A stretch of 64,000 bases of DNA from Haematococcus lacustris (GCA_030144725.1 JASKMD010000026.1:9850616-9914615), one strand, 5' to 3'; positions 12,561 to 37,043 are shown, numbered from the stretch's first letter. Numbers and translations: made by a program. Notes: generated from the sequence alone by a model not told the origin.

Positions 12561-12913
12561 AGGTGCAGGGGGAGGTGGGGCCTGGGCTGGGGGAGAGGGG
12601 GGGGGCTGGGCAGGGGCAGGGGGATGTGGGGCCTGGGCTGGGGGAGGGGGGGGGGGACTGGGCAGGGGCAGGGGTCATCTGTGCGTATGTGAATAGTACT
12701 GTGCGTATGTGAATAGTACTGGAATAGTACTAGTAGAAGTCAAAACAGATAGCCATGTACACGATGCACTGAGGGGTAGTCGACGATGCACTGAGGGGTA
12801 GTCGAAGTTTAAATTTTGGTTGCACTGCTATGAGAACAATTAGGGAGCAGCCGAACCTTGTTTGACCATTCATCACCAGAAAGTCCTAGAAAGTCCTGAT
12901 ATTCAGGAAAGGA
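12530..12913. other. Low-complexity and unassigned sequence
   Basis: 12530-12670 is G-rich with imperfect 25-30-bp units (GGGGCCTGGGC...), like the C-rich tract at 52320-52490 beside the other family-B copy, so it is probably part of that element. 12671-12913 contains small direct repeats (GTGCGTATGTGAATAGTACT twice, GATGCACTGAGGGGTAGTCG twice). No gene is seen. Confidence 0.6.
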
Positions 12914-13042
12914 GGGCGGCCAAGCAGCCTAACGGCTGACGGCTGAAGCTTCGGGGCTTGTAGCTATTGGCTCACCATGTCTGCTGATGATGATGTGGCT
13001 TACACCGCTTAAGCCGTCAGCCGTTGGGCTGCTAGGCCGCCC
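12914..13042. repeat. Fold-back element with 31-bp inverted arms
   Basis: The left arm 12914-12944 is the reverse complement of 13012-13042 with two mismatches; the loop is about 67 bp. The arms begin and end with GGGCGGCC / GGCCGCCC. It lies at the 3' end of the LINE fragment, whose reading frame runs into the right arm before stopping. It could be a small fold-back/MITE insertion or an internal hairpin of a LINE 3' UTR. Confidence 0.75.
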
Positions 13043-13776
13043 TCCCCCTCTAGGGGTTCGGGACTTTCTGTAACGCACTTCAAAGCAAGGTGCACAAACA
13101 AAGGTGCACATGGGCTCAACATGAAGTCATGCAGATTCTCATTATTGTTCTGTAAAGTCATGGCAAACTCCGGCTGCTCCCTGATGGAACTCGTGGCAGT
13201 GCACTCAAAGATGAAATGCATGGCGTCATCCACTACCCCCTCTGTGCATCTGGTACATGTGCGATCAATGAAAGTTACCCCCTCAAACCGAGCCTTCTCC
13301 ACCCCCAGACCGCTGTTGCCTAACCTGAACCTAGTCAAGCTCGTGCGAACTTCTGTAGATAGCTGTCTGTTAAGCAGGTGTGGTGCCATGTGATTGATGC
13401 CAATGCCGTCCCCATGCTTGAACCATGCAGCATACGAACATCTCTCCCGATGCACCGTCTCAGGCAATCTAGGGTCTCCCTCAAACCCAACCCAACGCCT
13501 CCCCCACCTCTCGAGCCACTTGACTTCCATAGCCTTGGTGCCTAGGACCATGTCCGGGCTCAAGGTGAACTCACCCCCCATCAGCTCTCTGGCGGCAAGC
13601 TGGAACTGAGCACTCCAGCTGGCCTGGCAACCCCTGCCTAACTCCACATCTGCCTTGATGACCCTCATCAGCAGGTCACTGTGGGATAGTTTGGCAGTGT
13701 TCCAGAACTTGCATGCAGCCCTAAGCCAGTAAAGTTGGAGGGGCAGCTGCCAAATTAGACACCTCAAGCTGGTCAC
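13009..13776 (-). pseudogene. LINE (non-LTR) retrotransposon ORF2, C-terminal fragment
   Basis: An open frame of about 255 codons has the layout seen at the C-terminus of L1/RandI-type LINE polyproteins: a Trp/Arg-rich helical 'thumb and tail' region (LPLQLYWLRAACKFWN, ERCSYAAWFKHGDG, RTSLTRFRLGNSGLGVE) followed by a C-x2-C-x7-H-x4-C zinc knuckle (CTRCTEGVVDDAMHFIFEC). Reverse-transcriptase motifs are absent, so the copy is 5'-truncated, as is usual for LINEs. The frame ends inside the fold-back at 13012-13042, so its last dozen residues may not be original. Upstream (13780-14540) is AT-rich repeat DNA. Confidence 0.78.
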
Positions 13777-13869
13777 ATACGCAAATTAGTGCACAATCAG
13801 CGATTTTGAGGGTGTGTTTTTTTGTATACGATTCGCCTCGAACTAAGTGAATTCCTCTCCCCTTTTAAC

Positions 13870-14545
13870 GCTACTCCTTGCAGTGCAGTACTGCACCATG
13901 CCTAATGCTGCAGCGTTGCACCAAATCTCAGCGTGGAAAACTTAACCATATTCAGTCTAGTAGTATATGATGGAATAAAGTAGTTATGTTGGTAATTCAT
14001 TGGTATTTTGATGATTTGGGAATTGTTCTTCCTTAAAATCTCATTTGCTTCTCATGGTGTAGTACAGCACTTGTAACTAGTGCACTACTTCATTATACCC
14101 CATTGTGCAGTACTGCACCACACCGAGTGGTATAATTCATCACCTCAGCGATATTTCACCAACCACGCATATTTATAAATTTTCGTTCAAACCCCATTCT
14201 TACAATCACCCATACCGGGCTATGTACCAAATCTCAGGCCGAAAATCCAAAAATGCTGTTACTAATTTGCTTGAGTGATGTGGCAAATAGTTATGTTGGC
14301 AATTCATTGATTCCTTTACATCATTGGTAATACACAGGTTGGACTGTAGATTTCATTTGTAGTGTTTCATGGTGTAGTACTGCGGCTGTCCCTAGTGCAC
14401 TACTGCATTGTACCCCATTGTGCAGTACTGCACCACACCGAGTAGTTCAACACAACACCCGCGATATCTCACCACTCAGGCATACTTGTGAATTTTCGCC
14501 CAAACCCCATTCTAACAATAGTAACGTAGGGCTATGTCACATACA
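13870..14545. repeat. AT-rich degenerate tandem repeat (three units)
   Basis: Three diverged units are marked by GCAGTACTGCACC at about 13884, 14107 and 14420; spacing is about 224 and 313 bp. Each carries the same ordered blocks: CCAAATCTCAG, TAGTTATGTTGG, AATTCATTG, and TTTCGxxCAAACCCCATTCT. Composition is clearly more AT-rich than the flanking genes. A further partial unit lies at 15640-15740 on the far side of an inserted transposon. No coding potential is seen. Confidence 0.75.
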
Positions 14546-15623
14546 GTACTATCTATTTCGATTCGCGAGGCCCCAAAAAATAAAATACTTGTTCCCGACC
14601 CAAAAATAAAATTGTTTACTTTTTCCCGATGCAAAGTTAGCAGAAAAACAGAGCTTTGAGAATGTGGATGTGCTTATGAATATTCTAGACAGTCATCCCT
14701 TGCATAACATGTCAATCCGCCATGGTTTAAACACTACTTGCACAGGTCACCATGTCAAGCTTCCCGGTCACCAAGTCAAAGCCATTATGCAAGTATGGGT
14801 AGTGTCACCGTGCACCAAGTCACCAAGTCTTGACTTTGCGCTAGATAGGGCACTGAACCTCCCCCATGAAGTCATGGTGCTCCTTAGGCCGCTTGCAGTG
14901 TCGGCATATCTCTGCATCTTCCTCTGAACACTCAAACTTGCGTGCCCTTGCAGTCACCCATGCCGCAGCTTTGGCCAAAGCAAAGACCCAGTAGCTGACT
15001 TTGTGCGGCCAGCCACCCGAGCTGCTGCCCCGGTTTGGCCAGCCACCCCAGATGCTGACCTGGTGCGGCCAGCCACCCCGGCTGCTAACTTGCTACATAC
15101 CCACCCCTCGCTGCTACTGTCGTCGCCGCTGCTGTTGCCGGCGCTGCTTGTGTTAGCGCTGCTGCTGTTGGCGCTGCTGCTAGTGTTGCACACCAACCGT
15201 GCCTGCTTGCATGTGGGAGTGGGCGTGGCTTGTCCTGTTGGGCTGGCTTAGGCTTGTTCTTGGAGCCCAATGGCCCGCCACGTTTGCGAGGGAGGAGGAG
15301 GAGGAGGAGGAGGCGTAGGGTTAGGGTTAGCCCATTGCTAAATGCTGAACAGCCCAATGCTAAACAGCTTGCGAGGCCTGCCCGGCCCACGCTTCGCGAC
15401 AGCCGCATCTTCACGATCAAGAGCCCTTCGATGGAGCATTTCATCATGTTCATCATCGGCACTGATGCCACGGACCACGAAGCGATCCATCGCAGCATCA
15501 TTTACGCAGTTTACATAACTGTTTGACCACTTCGCGATTTTGTAAAAACACACATTGTTTTACTCGTTCGCGACTTCGCGAGGCTAAAAACAATTCGCGG
15601 ACGCGAATCGAAAGAGAGAGTAC
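14546..15623 (-). mobile_element. TIR DNA transposon, about 1.08 kb, with decayed AT-hook coding region
   Basis: 22-bp terminal inverted repeats (14546-14567 and 15602-15623) differ at two positions and share the core TTTCGATTCGCG. Read with a TA target duplication, the element is 14549-15620. It splits the AT-rich tandem repeat. On the minus strand it holds broken coding sequence: MDRFVVRGIS...KRGPGRPRK (AT-hook, about 15370), then in another frame RGGPLGSKNKPK (second AT-hook type, about 15275), and further on an ECSEEDAEICRHCKRPKEHH zinc-binding-like segment (about 14900) followed by a stop. No DDE catalytic block is seen, so it is a non-autonomous or internally deleted copy. The superfamily is not assigned. 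Confidence 0.65.
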
Positions 15624-15639
15624 GGTAGTATGTGCCAAA

Positions 15640-15948
15640 TCTCACATAGTGTGTGCCAAATCTACTACGTACTATGTCACATAGTACGTGCCAAATCTCA
15701 GGCCGTAATTATCAAAATACCTGTTTTTTATTCGCCTGAGTGGTCCTTGCCTCCATCCCACATCTGACGCACCTGGTACCGCGTACTACTCGACTAGCAT
15801 CTCTCTCAACTGCCCTAAGGGGCAATAAGTACCAACACGAAGTCTGGTAGGACCCTAGCATGGACTCTACAATAAATGATGACAGTCGTGTGGTCATGTA
15901 CTAACGCGAAATGGCCCAGAGTGAGGCTACGTGCACCATATGCGCTCT
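15640..15948. repeat. Right-hand partial unit of the AT-rich repeat, then unassigned sequence
   Basis: 15640-15740 repeats the GTGCCAAATCTCAGGCCG block of the tandem array, preceded by three short GTGCCAAATCT copies. 15741-15948 has no gene signal; it should contain the 3' UTR of the kinase gene, whose stop is at 15949-15951 on the minus strand. No TGTAA poly(A) signal was found on that strand here. Confidence 0.55.
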
Positions 15949-28896
<12,948 letters not shown>

Positions 28897-29099
28897 GATG
28901 TCAGCTGCGCTAGTGCAAGGATACAAACGGCTGGCTTAGGCGGTGGCCGAGGTGACAACAGAGGGAGTGTGACGCACAACTTCCAACCTTGCTGCGTATC
29001 AACCACAAACATTAGACAGTGGCAGCAGCCGTAGCAGCAGAAGCAGCAAAAGCAGCAGAGGCCAGAAGTAGCAGTTGCAGCTGTTGCAGCAGCAGGGCA

Positions 29100-32000
29100 G
29101 ATTAACGTATGGTGGATGGGCATTGCAATGGCAGGCTAGGCGCACTCCCGACCTTGGCCCTGGCTCTAGTGACACTTACTGTCAGACCTTCCTGGCTGTA
29201 CAGTCGGGCCCTCATTCAAGGAGCTGAGCACTGTCATGCGGAAGGGCAGGGCCTTGCCCAAGGGGTCCAGCCCATTTGGGGGGTAAGCGCCAACAGTCAG
29301 CCGCTGGGTGGCTTCAGGGGGCCTGACGCCCTGCAACACAGCACAGCAGCCCGCTGACTCAGCCTTGGCACAACAGAGACCCTTGCTCCTTGCTGTCGGC
29401 CTCGTGGCCCTGTATCACAGGTGCAACTGGCAACCCAAGTGAGGCATGTCCCTAAGCAGCAGCTGGCTAATGTCTGGGGAGCTGGGATTGTCAGGTCCTG
29501 CCGCCCTCCCTGCCTTCCCTCCCTGCCTTCCCTCGCTGCCTTCCCTCCCTGCCTCACCCCTTGCAGGCAGATGCAACTCACAGCCGCAGTGCAGACCCCA
29601 ACCAAGGGGCAGTCTCCCAGCCCCACCTGGGAAGGTGTTGGGGCGTTGGAACTGTTGTGTCCTGGCAGACCCAGACATGCTAGTCACGTGCAGCGCAGGC
29701 AGGGCCAAGGGTCAGTGGCAGCTGATAGGGATGAATTCAGCGCTGCCACCCCTACCTGGGCAGATGACTCAGGAGGCAGCCCTGTGAGCAGCATGGGCTT
29801 GCTGTCCACGAGGGTCTGGCTGATTGGGGGCCAGGGGGCCCGCACCTGCACGCCAAGCAGCCCCAGGCAGCGGCTCACTGCTGCTTGCCTGGCACACTGG
29901 AGCATGAAAGCCTGAAGTGGGATGGTGAGGGGCTGTTGCCTCGGTTCCAGCAACATTCACATTCTGTCCTTCACCCTTGGGCTTCTCTTGCCTCGTGCCT
30001 TTACCCCCTTGTGCCACCTAATGCCTTACGCCTTTGACCAGTCCTGACCTCTCACGCCCCCTTATGCCTTTGCCACAGTGCACCCTCTGTTGAACACTTG
30101 TTTGCCACCTCCACTGTAAACTCATAGTGCCTCCTCCCACGCTTGTCGCATCTTTGACAACAGCGTAGCTACACGACCGGCCAACCCCATTGATGCTCGC
30201 AGGCCATCAGCTGCCTGAGCTGCCCACCAAGGGCAAGGCACACCCAGGCTTGAGATACACGTGGGCAACACACCACCCCTAGTATGGGGCCATAGAGACG
30301 CTCCACTCAGACGCTCCACTCAGGCACTTGCTGCCCGCAGGGGGGCTGAGGAGGATGCTGTCCTATGAGGCTGACACCATGGTGAGCTATTGGCGGCATA
30401 CTTGACCCAGGCATACCTATCGTTCACCCACTGCCCCTGCCCCTGGGCCCCTGGGCCTAGCCCTGCACCCACCCTACTCCCCTGCACCTCACTTGGTTGT
30501 ATGCAAGCGTTGCGGGGGTGGTCAGGGGGTACACCTCCATGAAGGCTGGCTGGTCCGCTAGGTCTATGGCCACGGGGCTGATGCTGCCGCCCTCCGACAC
30601 GTAGCGCAGCAGCCGGGCCTCCTCAGGGGGGACCAGGACCGCCACGTTGAACAGCAGGAGGTCGGAGTTGAACAGCTTGTGGCTGTGGCCAGCAGGACGG
30701 GGGTGACAGGGTGGCAGGGTGAGGGGGTAAGGAGCAGACAAGACGGAGTGGCTTGTCAGGGCTGGGTGCTGCATAGCAAAGTGCTGGGTGAGCTGCTTGA
30801 GCTAATCTTAGGCCAGCCCAGCTGACTCTCCGAAGAAATCAAGGATGACAGTTGACATGTTCGTATAGCAGGGGCAAGTGGGGTCATCAACCACTGGAAC
30901 AAGGGGTGTCAAGCAAGGGGTGTCAAGCAAGCACCGCATCAAGGGCTTTCAAGGATCTGCCATGCGTTGAGGGTGCCGGTGCCCAGTGTTGCAAAGCAGA
31001 AGGGCATGACATTTCCATGCACAGTTTGTTAGTGTCCTTTCTGCAAGAAATAGAGTCCCTGGCGTGATGGGCACATGTAAGTGCTGTCATCAAGATGGGT
31101 ACCGGTGACGATTTACAGGAATGTTTAAAAGTCATCAAGATGGGTACAGAACGTTCAAGAACGTTGACGAGTACGCTAGGTGCATTGCATACACTACAGC
31201 AGGTGCCCTTGCTTACACTTACTTGGTGAGCAGCGGCTCCGGCACCCTGAGGCCCCAGAGCATGCTGGACAGCTGGCCGCATGCGCGCAGCCAAGGGTGT
31301 GACATCAGCATGCTGCCCCGCCACACTGACCTGCAGGCATGCAGGCATGTGTATGCATGTGATGTGCGTGCGCCAGGGCAGCGTGTACAGAGCCAGACAG
31401 GGTCCTGGGCATGCTGCATGCCCATGTGCTGCCCAGTTGTTGGTGGAGGGTGCGAACAGTGTACGGACCAAAGCAAAGACCAAAGCAAAGACATGCCAGC
31501 CTAGCCTCACAGCATGCTGTGCCATGTCTTTGCCATGTGTATGCCATGTGCGTGGGAACTCCTCACAGACAAAACACCGCTTTGTAGAGGTCCACACTTA
31601 TTGTTCCACTGCAACGAAGGCTCTAGGTGGAGGGCTAAGGTGCTGCATGCCCATGTGCCCATGTGTGACTCTGGATCTGCAAGCAGCCCCAGGGGACTGT
31701 GAAGGGAGCACTGTATTCTAGTTGCTGCATCAAAGCTGGAGCGTGTCAGAGCTGGAGCACATCAGTGCTTGAGCGATGGCATTGTGACTTTCAGCACTTG
31801 ACAAACATCAGGCACGGTGATGTAAGTGCTGTTGGTGGTGATTCTGACAGGTTCCTCGATGAGTGGCACAATGGTAGGCTGGGCTGTCCACCCACCGCCA
31901 CCCACAATGTGATTGTAGCGGAGCGAGATTACCCACAGTCTATCATGTTGTTCCTTGTTGAATGAGTTTTGTTTGGCTGTCTACCCACCGCCTGCCCTTG

Positions 32001-32888
32001 GTGTAAGGGGCTGCGTTGGTGAGCAGGAGGCTGTGCAGCTGCAGCACAGCGTCGTCTGTGCGGACAAGGCGTCCCAATGACAGGTTGGCCAGGTCCAGGC
32101 AGGGGGGACGCACAGGGGGCGGCAGCAGGGGGCTACCCACAACCAGGGTGTGACCTTGCATGACCTGCAAGGCAGGCAGCCAGCGCCACTGGTCATGGGG
32201 ACTGTGTCTGCAGGGCAACTTCACCACCACCAAGCGCTCCTGTGAGGGAAGGAAATCTAACCCTACTTTTCCACCACAGCTCCAACACCACCTTGCTCCA
32301 CCTGTGGGATCTCAGTGGGGTGGCTGAACTAATCGCACAGCTGCCCCGCCCCGCCCCACCCCGCCCCGCCCCGCCCCGCCCCGCCCCGCCCCGCCCCGCC
32401 CCGCCCCGCCCCGCCCCGCCCCGCCCCGCCCCGCCCCGCCCCGCCCCGCCCCGCCCCGCCCCGCCCCGCCCCGCCCCGCCCCGCCCCGCCCCGCCCCGCC
32501 CCGCCCCGCCCCGCCCCGCCCCGCCCCGCCCCGCCCTGCCCCGCCCCGTTCTGCCCCGCCCCACCTGCGGGCTGTCGCGCCCATCAAGCTCTGGAAACAG
32601 GGCCCGAGCATCTGATCTCAATATCACCACCCGGGTTGGCACAGCGGCCACTACTGCTGCTCCCTCCCCTGTCAGCGACCCAGGCGTAACATTCAGTGTG
32701 GAGGGGGTAGGGGGACTTGGTCTCTGAGCTCTTGGCCGGTATAGGTGTGTCTGCAGTGGTGGCAAATGTTGCACATCTTTGATATGAGTATGATCATGCC
32801 GGGGGCATGTGTAGATGTAATCCCTACAGCAGCAGCCCATCACCACAGCAGCAATATCTACAGCTGCCGTATGAAAGTGTCAACTATT

Positions 32889-32931
<43 letters not shown>

Positions 32932-33105
32932 CTCACATCCTAAAGGGGCAGAGCAGGTGAACATCATCACGGGGTCAGGGCAGGTGGCACATGTTAAGCC
33001 GGGAGGTCGTCTAAAGCACTGACTGGCTCTAACCGTCCATGGTCCACCAAGACGACTTCCGTGAGGGGCAGTGGCCAGGCGCCCTGGCTCAGCAGCCGCA
33101 GGCCT

Positions 33106-33180
<75 letters not shown>

Positions 33181-36100
33181 GTGGGGTCATTATGGCTGCT
33201 ACACCGTCACTTCATCACATCGAACCTGTCTTGCCTTTGGCATGACAACAGGAGGCCAGCAATAGCAGCAGGAGGTGGACAAGAGCAGCGGGAGCATCCA
33301 GCAGGAGAACCCAGTCGTAGCAAGTCTTCTTTAGTTATACAGCACATCACTCTTAGCATGGGCGCAGTGGCTCTTCTGTTGCTGGCGCATGTGTTGCCCG
33401 CAGTGCTAAAGTAAGATAGTCAAGTGGTGGTGGAGGGTGTGAACAGAGTAATTGAAGTGGTCGGAGGTGGATTGGCGGACGTGGCACCACCGTGACCATG
33501 TGACAGGCAAGTGGTGAGAGGTTGGAGCCAGCTTTTGCCACTTCTGGCCGCTCTAACTTCTCCAGAGCCCTATATTTCTTGTGTGCCTGCTTTAAGCTTT
33601 GCTTAGCAGGCGGTTCATGACGCCAGATGTGATGTCAGCGTGCCTCACCAGCGCTTACGAAGCGTGGTGAGGGCGTGGCAGGTGAGATGTTAGCCCCCGT
33701 CTTAACCAGTGAGCACGCCAGCAGGCTGACATTGAGCAGCTGCAGGCGACCCCACACCAGCGACCACGAGGCGATGTGCAGACGTTGGCGACTAGCGGAG
33801 GTCACCTTTGTCCCACACAGCAGCACGGTACATTGAATCAGACAAGCTCGCATGGGACCATCAACATGGGACCACTGAGGGTTCAAGCCTCAGGCAGCAG
33901 GCAGTAAGGCACACCAGACTGCAGCCGTGACATTGCAGCCACTGGGGAGACGGTTGCAACCGGCATGCCAACCAACACGTTAGCATGCTCCTCTCCACTG
34001 CCAGCTACCTGACATTGCATAAGAAGAATGAGGCAGAGTGGCCCAGAGGGAAGAGGGGATGAGACGTAGTGCGCCTGGGTGCCCTCATGCAAGCCCCCGC
34101 AGCCTCCATGCTGCCAAGAAAGCCCCTCTGGCAGTCGCACAGCCACTGCTGCTAAGATAAACACTGGGCAGGCAGGAACCCCAGCGTGTGTAGGAACCGG
34201 GTTAGCGGAACCCCAGCGTGTGTCCAGCACTTACCCTTGGCAAACCCATGCCCAGCTGCTGTAGCCAGGAACGCAGCCCAGGGGCAGCTGGGGGGCATCC
34301 CCAGCCCTCCCCTGCTGCCTGGCTCCCCCCTGCACTGCCGCGCGCCCTGGTCAGCCACTGGCGGGCTGCCTGCTCCGCCTGTTGTGACGGCCAGTCCATG
34401 CGGTCACTGAGTGCACTGGGCCAGAGCCAGGCTGCCCAGTACGCCACCTCATCATCGGGCAGCACCAGCACACAGTCCGCCAGGGTGACTGAGGCCGCAG
34501 CCCACTCTGCCCCTCCTGCTGCGCCTGCTGCTGGCTTGGCACCCTCCCCTCCAGGTCTTGATGAGATGGTTGCTGGGGCTGCATCTGGGCCCAGGGCTCC
34601 ATTTGTCCTGGTGGCTGCTGTGACTGGGTGAGTGGCCCAGGTTGCTGTGTGGTTGCTGCAGCTGTCAAGGGGGTCCAGGGACCAGTCAAATGAGGGTGGA
34701 GGAGGCGCTCTGCGTGGGCGGGGGGCAGCAAATGCATCATCACTCGGCAATGGCTTAGGCAGATGACAGCAGCAGCAGGGGCGAGGAGGTGGCTGGCCCT
34801 GCACTTCCAAACCATCATCACTGGTGGCAGGGCTGCGGAGCTTGCTCCTGCTTCACAAGGGCCCTGCGGTCCTGGCCCACCCGCCCCTAGCATCGCCCCC
34901 TGCACCGCTCATAGGTCGCTCGTTGCCATGTCTCAATGCCAACCTTGCCTTGTGGCTCCATGGGTCAACACATAGGTCATACACAGGTCAACACAAGAAG
35001 GTCATAGCAGGCTGTGCCATGCGGTGCAGACCCTGGTGGACCCAGACGGTGTGGATTCTGGCGTGGCCCCTGGCAGGGTAAACCCTGGCTGCCTGCCACC
35101 TGCCCGCCAGCGCGGTGCAGCTGAGTCAGGCAGCAGCTTGCCTGTTCAACACCCAGGTCCAGCCCAGCACAGAGGCCATTCCGCTGGGGAGGGACTCAAG
35201 CGGCCCCGGCGGCAGGTCCAGCAGCACTAGGCCTTGCAGCTGCAGGGCTGCTGCCCCAGGCGCGATGATGCCTGATTGAAGCGGGAGCACGAGGGTGGGG
35301 AGGAGCTGGGTGCCAGGGTTGGGCACGCCTGCAGTGCAGAGTGCAGAGGGGTACGTGGGGTGTGTACAGGGGCAGGTCAGAGCAGGGGCAGAGGGTGACA
35401 GGGTGTTAGGGTGCCTGTGACAAGGGTGTTAGGGAGTGTGAACAGTGTAATTGAAGTGGTCGAAGGTGAACTTGGCAGAGATGAGAGCAAAGACATGCAA
35501 GCCTAGCATCACAGCATGTGCAAGTGAAAGCACTATCATGCAGGTGAGCCCAGCTTCCCAATTGGTGTCACATCCCCTGTATGCTGCGCCCCTTATCACG
35601 CCCCTGACACAGCCCAGCTAAGAATGTCTTTCACACTATAGAAACAAGTGCTGGAGACACGGCATTATGGATGCGGGATACTGGAGCAGGCCAACAAAAC
35701 TCATTCAACAAGGAACAACATGTTGGGCTGTGGGTCCACCAGGCAGCGCCCCATAAAGCTGTGCCAATGGAAGGACCTCGAGGCTCTGCCTGCCATTGGC
35801 AAGGAGTACCAGCAGAGCTACAAGCTGGTCAATGACCGGATGCCCAAGGGCAGGCAGTGGTTGCACCGGGCTGCAGAGTATCGGCGAGGTATTGTTGGCC
35901 GGGCCCGCAACAATGCATAAGGCCCTAGTAGTTTTACACAGGCTGTCAACCTTACAAAGCATAATGCTGTTAGTTTTGATGAGGAGCCCAGTGGTCTAGG
36001 GGGAAATGTGCCACCTGAGTGGGGTTTGCAGTCATCAAGGGTGCGACCGAGGATGCTACAACATGTTTGTAGTAGCTGAGTGAGATTACCCACAGTCCAA

Positions 36101-37043
36101 CATGTTATTCCTTGTTGAATGAGTTTTGTTGGCCTGGATGTCTGGATGTCAATGGTTGTCAAGACATGACATGACATGTCAAGACATGTTGGAGATCAAG
36201 ACATCCAGACCAGCGGCATAGCCAAAGGGTAGATTCCGGTATGCATATGCATATGCACAGGGGCTGGGTGGGGTAGCTGACAGCTGGCAACAAAGCCGCC
36301 TGCTGCCTGCCCATGCCCAGCTACCAGTGAGACGCACAAGGCCATGTGCTAGGTCTTCTGGCATTCTCGTCATGCTTTGATGAGGAAAGCTGAGCTGCCC
36401 TGAGCAAAGGGCCAGGACCCCAGGCTGGTGTTGGGTGCCATGGCAATGACCAAGGACCTCATAGATGATGATCCTACAAAACTGGCAGCGTGCAGATCAA
36501 TGATGCGATGGCGACATGTGTAGCAATATGCTGTTCAATGAATCAATCAATGATGAATAGATCTATGAATACCCCTAGCGAGGGGTTCTGTCATTCTGCC
36601 TTTGTCATGGTACTTATTGTTCACTGGGCTGACGAGGAAGGTGCTGTTGACAGCAGTAGGGCTAGTTTTACGCAACACTGACCACGTAGGATGAGGTCGC
36701 AAGACAGGTTGAGCAGGGGCCAGGGAGCTGCTGCGCCTGGTGGCAGACGGCTGTCGTTGCTGCTCCCAACGCCAGAAGCTGGCTGCAGCAGGTGTACACC
36801 CTCCCTGACAGTCACGGTGAGGGATGGTGATGCATCACCTCCACCTGTGCAGCTGGCTGGCAGGGCTTGCAGGGATTCCCATAGGTTGTGGCCTGCGAGC
36901 GCGCGTCTGGGACCGTCGGTTTTTAGGGTTATCGATACCCGATTGCGCGGCTCGCAATACCTCCATTGATCTCCGTGTTCGAGGACACCAGAAGCAGGCA
37001 CCATCCTGCCAGAGCTGCGAGCACTATCGTACACATCCCACAC
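29100..37043 (-). CDS. Partial paralogue: receptor ectodomain exons without kinase
   Basis: A minus-strand series of exon-like segments parallels the ectodomain of the kinase gene immediately downstream, in the same order: about 37.0-36.7 (SLTVTVREGVHLLQPA and PWPLLNLSCDLILRG), 35.33-35.13 (LQLQGLVLLDLPPGPLESLP), 34.55-34.4 (VTLADCVLVLPDDEVAYW), 33.84-33.65 (HIASWSLVWGRLQLLNVSLL), 32.72-32.57 (AVPTRVVILRSDARALFPEL, with a donor beside the CCCCG array), 32.2-32.0 (CLDLANLSLGRLV), about 31.25, 30.69-30.5 (LFNSDLLLFNVAVLVPPEEA) and about 29.9. No glycine loop, HGDLKPEN or DFG follows before the next gene's first exon at 28896. It is either a truncated duplicate or a second ectodomain block of one very long gene. 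Junctions were not fully phased. Confidence 0.5.
30198..30262 (+). mobile_element. Fanzor C-terminal scrap
   Basis: Encodes LPELPTKGKAHPGLRYTWAT, recognisably the LPAxGKEYPGLGYK...V segment that follows RuvC-III in families A and C. It lies inside the ectodomain-paralogue region. Only about 65 bp are identifiable. Confidence 0.55.
31565..31645 (+). repeat. Dispersed 70-bp repeat, copy 3 of 3
   Basis: Same sequence as the copies at 17786 and 28218 with a few changes. It shares the 40-bp upstream extension with the 28.2-kb copy, consistent with both having been carried by duplication of the receptor locus. Confidence 0.8.
31931..31977. mobile_element. Solo Fanzor-family-B terminal repeat
   Basis: A 47-bp match to the right terminal repeat of the mini-element at 35689-36134 (ends GAGTTTTGTTTGGC instead of ...GTTGGCC). 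About 60 bp before it are diverged but alignable with the family's 3' non-coding region. No nuclease-coding sequence is attached. Confidence 0.7.
32343..32567. repeat. (CCCCG)n pentanucleotide array
   Basis: About 44 near-perfect CCCCG units with three variant units at the right end. On the minus strand the array starts 10-20 bases after a splice donor (exon ending GRDSPQ|GTGGGG) of the ectodomain paralogue, so the intron begins directly with the array. Poly-Arg/Ala/Gly reading frames through it are artefacts. Confidence 0.97.
32889..33182. repeat. Two (CAG)n tracts
   Basis: 32889-32930 (about 14 CAG) and 33105-33180 (about 25 CAG), separated by about 175 bp without repeats. Neither is inside a recognised exon. 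Shorter CAG runs occur throughout the window (8395, 4541, 25423, 42150). Confidence 0.95.
35524..35688 (+). repeat. 165-bp segmental repeat, copy 1 (other copy 37864-38033)
   Basis: About 165 bp are roughly 90% identical to 37864-38033, sharing CAGCTTCCCAATTGGTGTCA and ending at the same base ...ATACTGGAGCAG. In copy 1 the family-B mini-transposon follows immediately; in copy 2 the sequence continues differently, so the shared end may itself be an element boundary. No ORF. Confidence 0.8.
35689..36134 (+). mobile_element. MITE-like Fanzor-family-B mini-transposon with 47-bp TIRs
   Basis: Terminal inverted repeats 35689-35735 and 36088-36134 (47 bp, two mismatches; ends GGCCAACAAAAC / GTTTTGTTGGCC). 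Inside, a 185-bp remnant of the nuclease frame starts directly after the left TIR (QRPIKLCQWKDLEALPAIGK), runs through HRAAEYRRGIVGRARNNA and stops with TAA at 35918-35920; then comes the conserved 3' non-coding segment. The RuvC-III aspartate has been deleted, so no nuclease can be made. It defines both ends of the family and shows that the family moves as a TIR element. Confidence 0.88.
35921..36134 (+). ncRNA. Candidate guide-RNA (omega/fRNA) region of Fanzor family B
   Basis: This 214-bp stretch between the stop codon and the right transposon end is kept in the copies at 12044-12256 (reverse), 59043-59217 (to the retrotransposon insertion) and in part at 9940-9998, although they have no shared need to code for protein. 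In TnpB and Fanzor systems the guide RNA is made from exactly this position, its 3' end reading out over the element border. Transcription is not shown; this is inference from position and conservation. Confidence 0.4.
36135..36620. other. No gene recognised
   Basis: Contains a short palindromic patch (36135-36200, repeats of TGGATGTC/GACATCCA and CATGACATG) next to the mini-transposon, and otherwise no coding or repeat signal that I can support. Confidence 0.4.
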
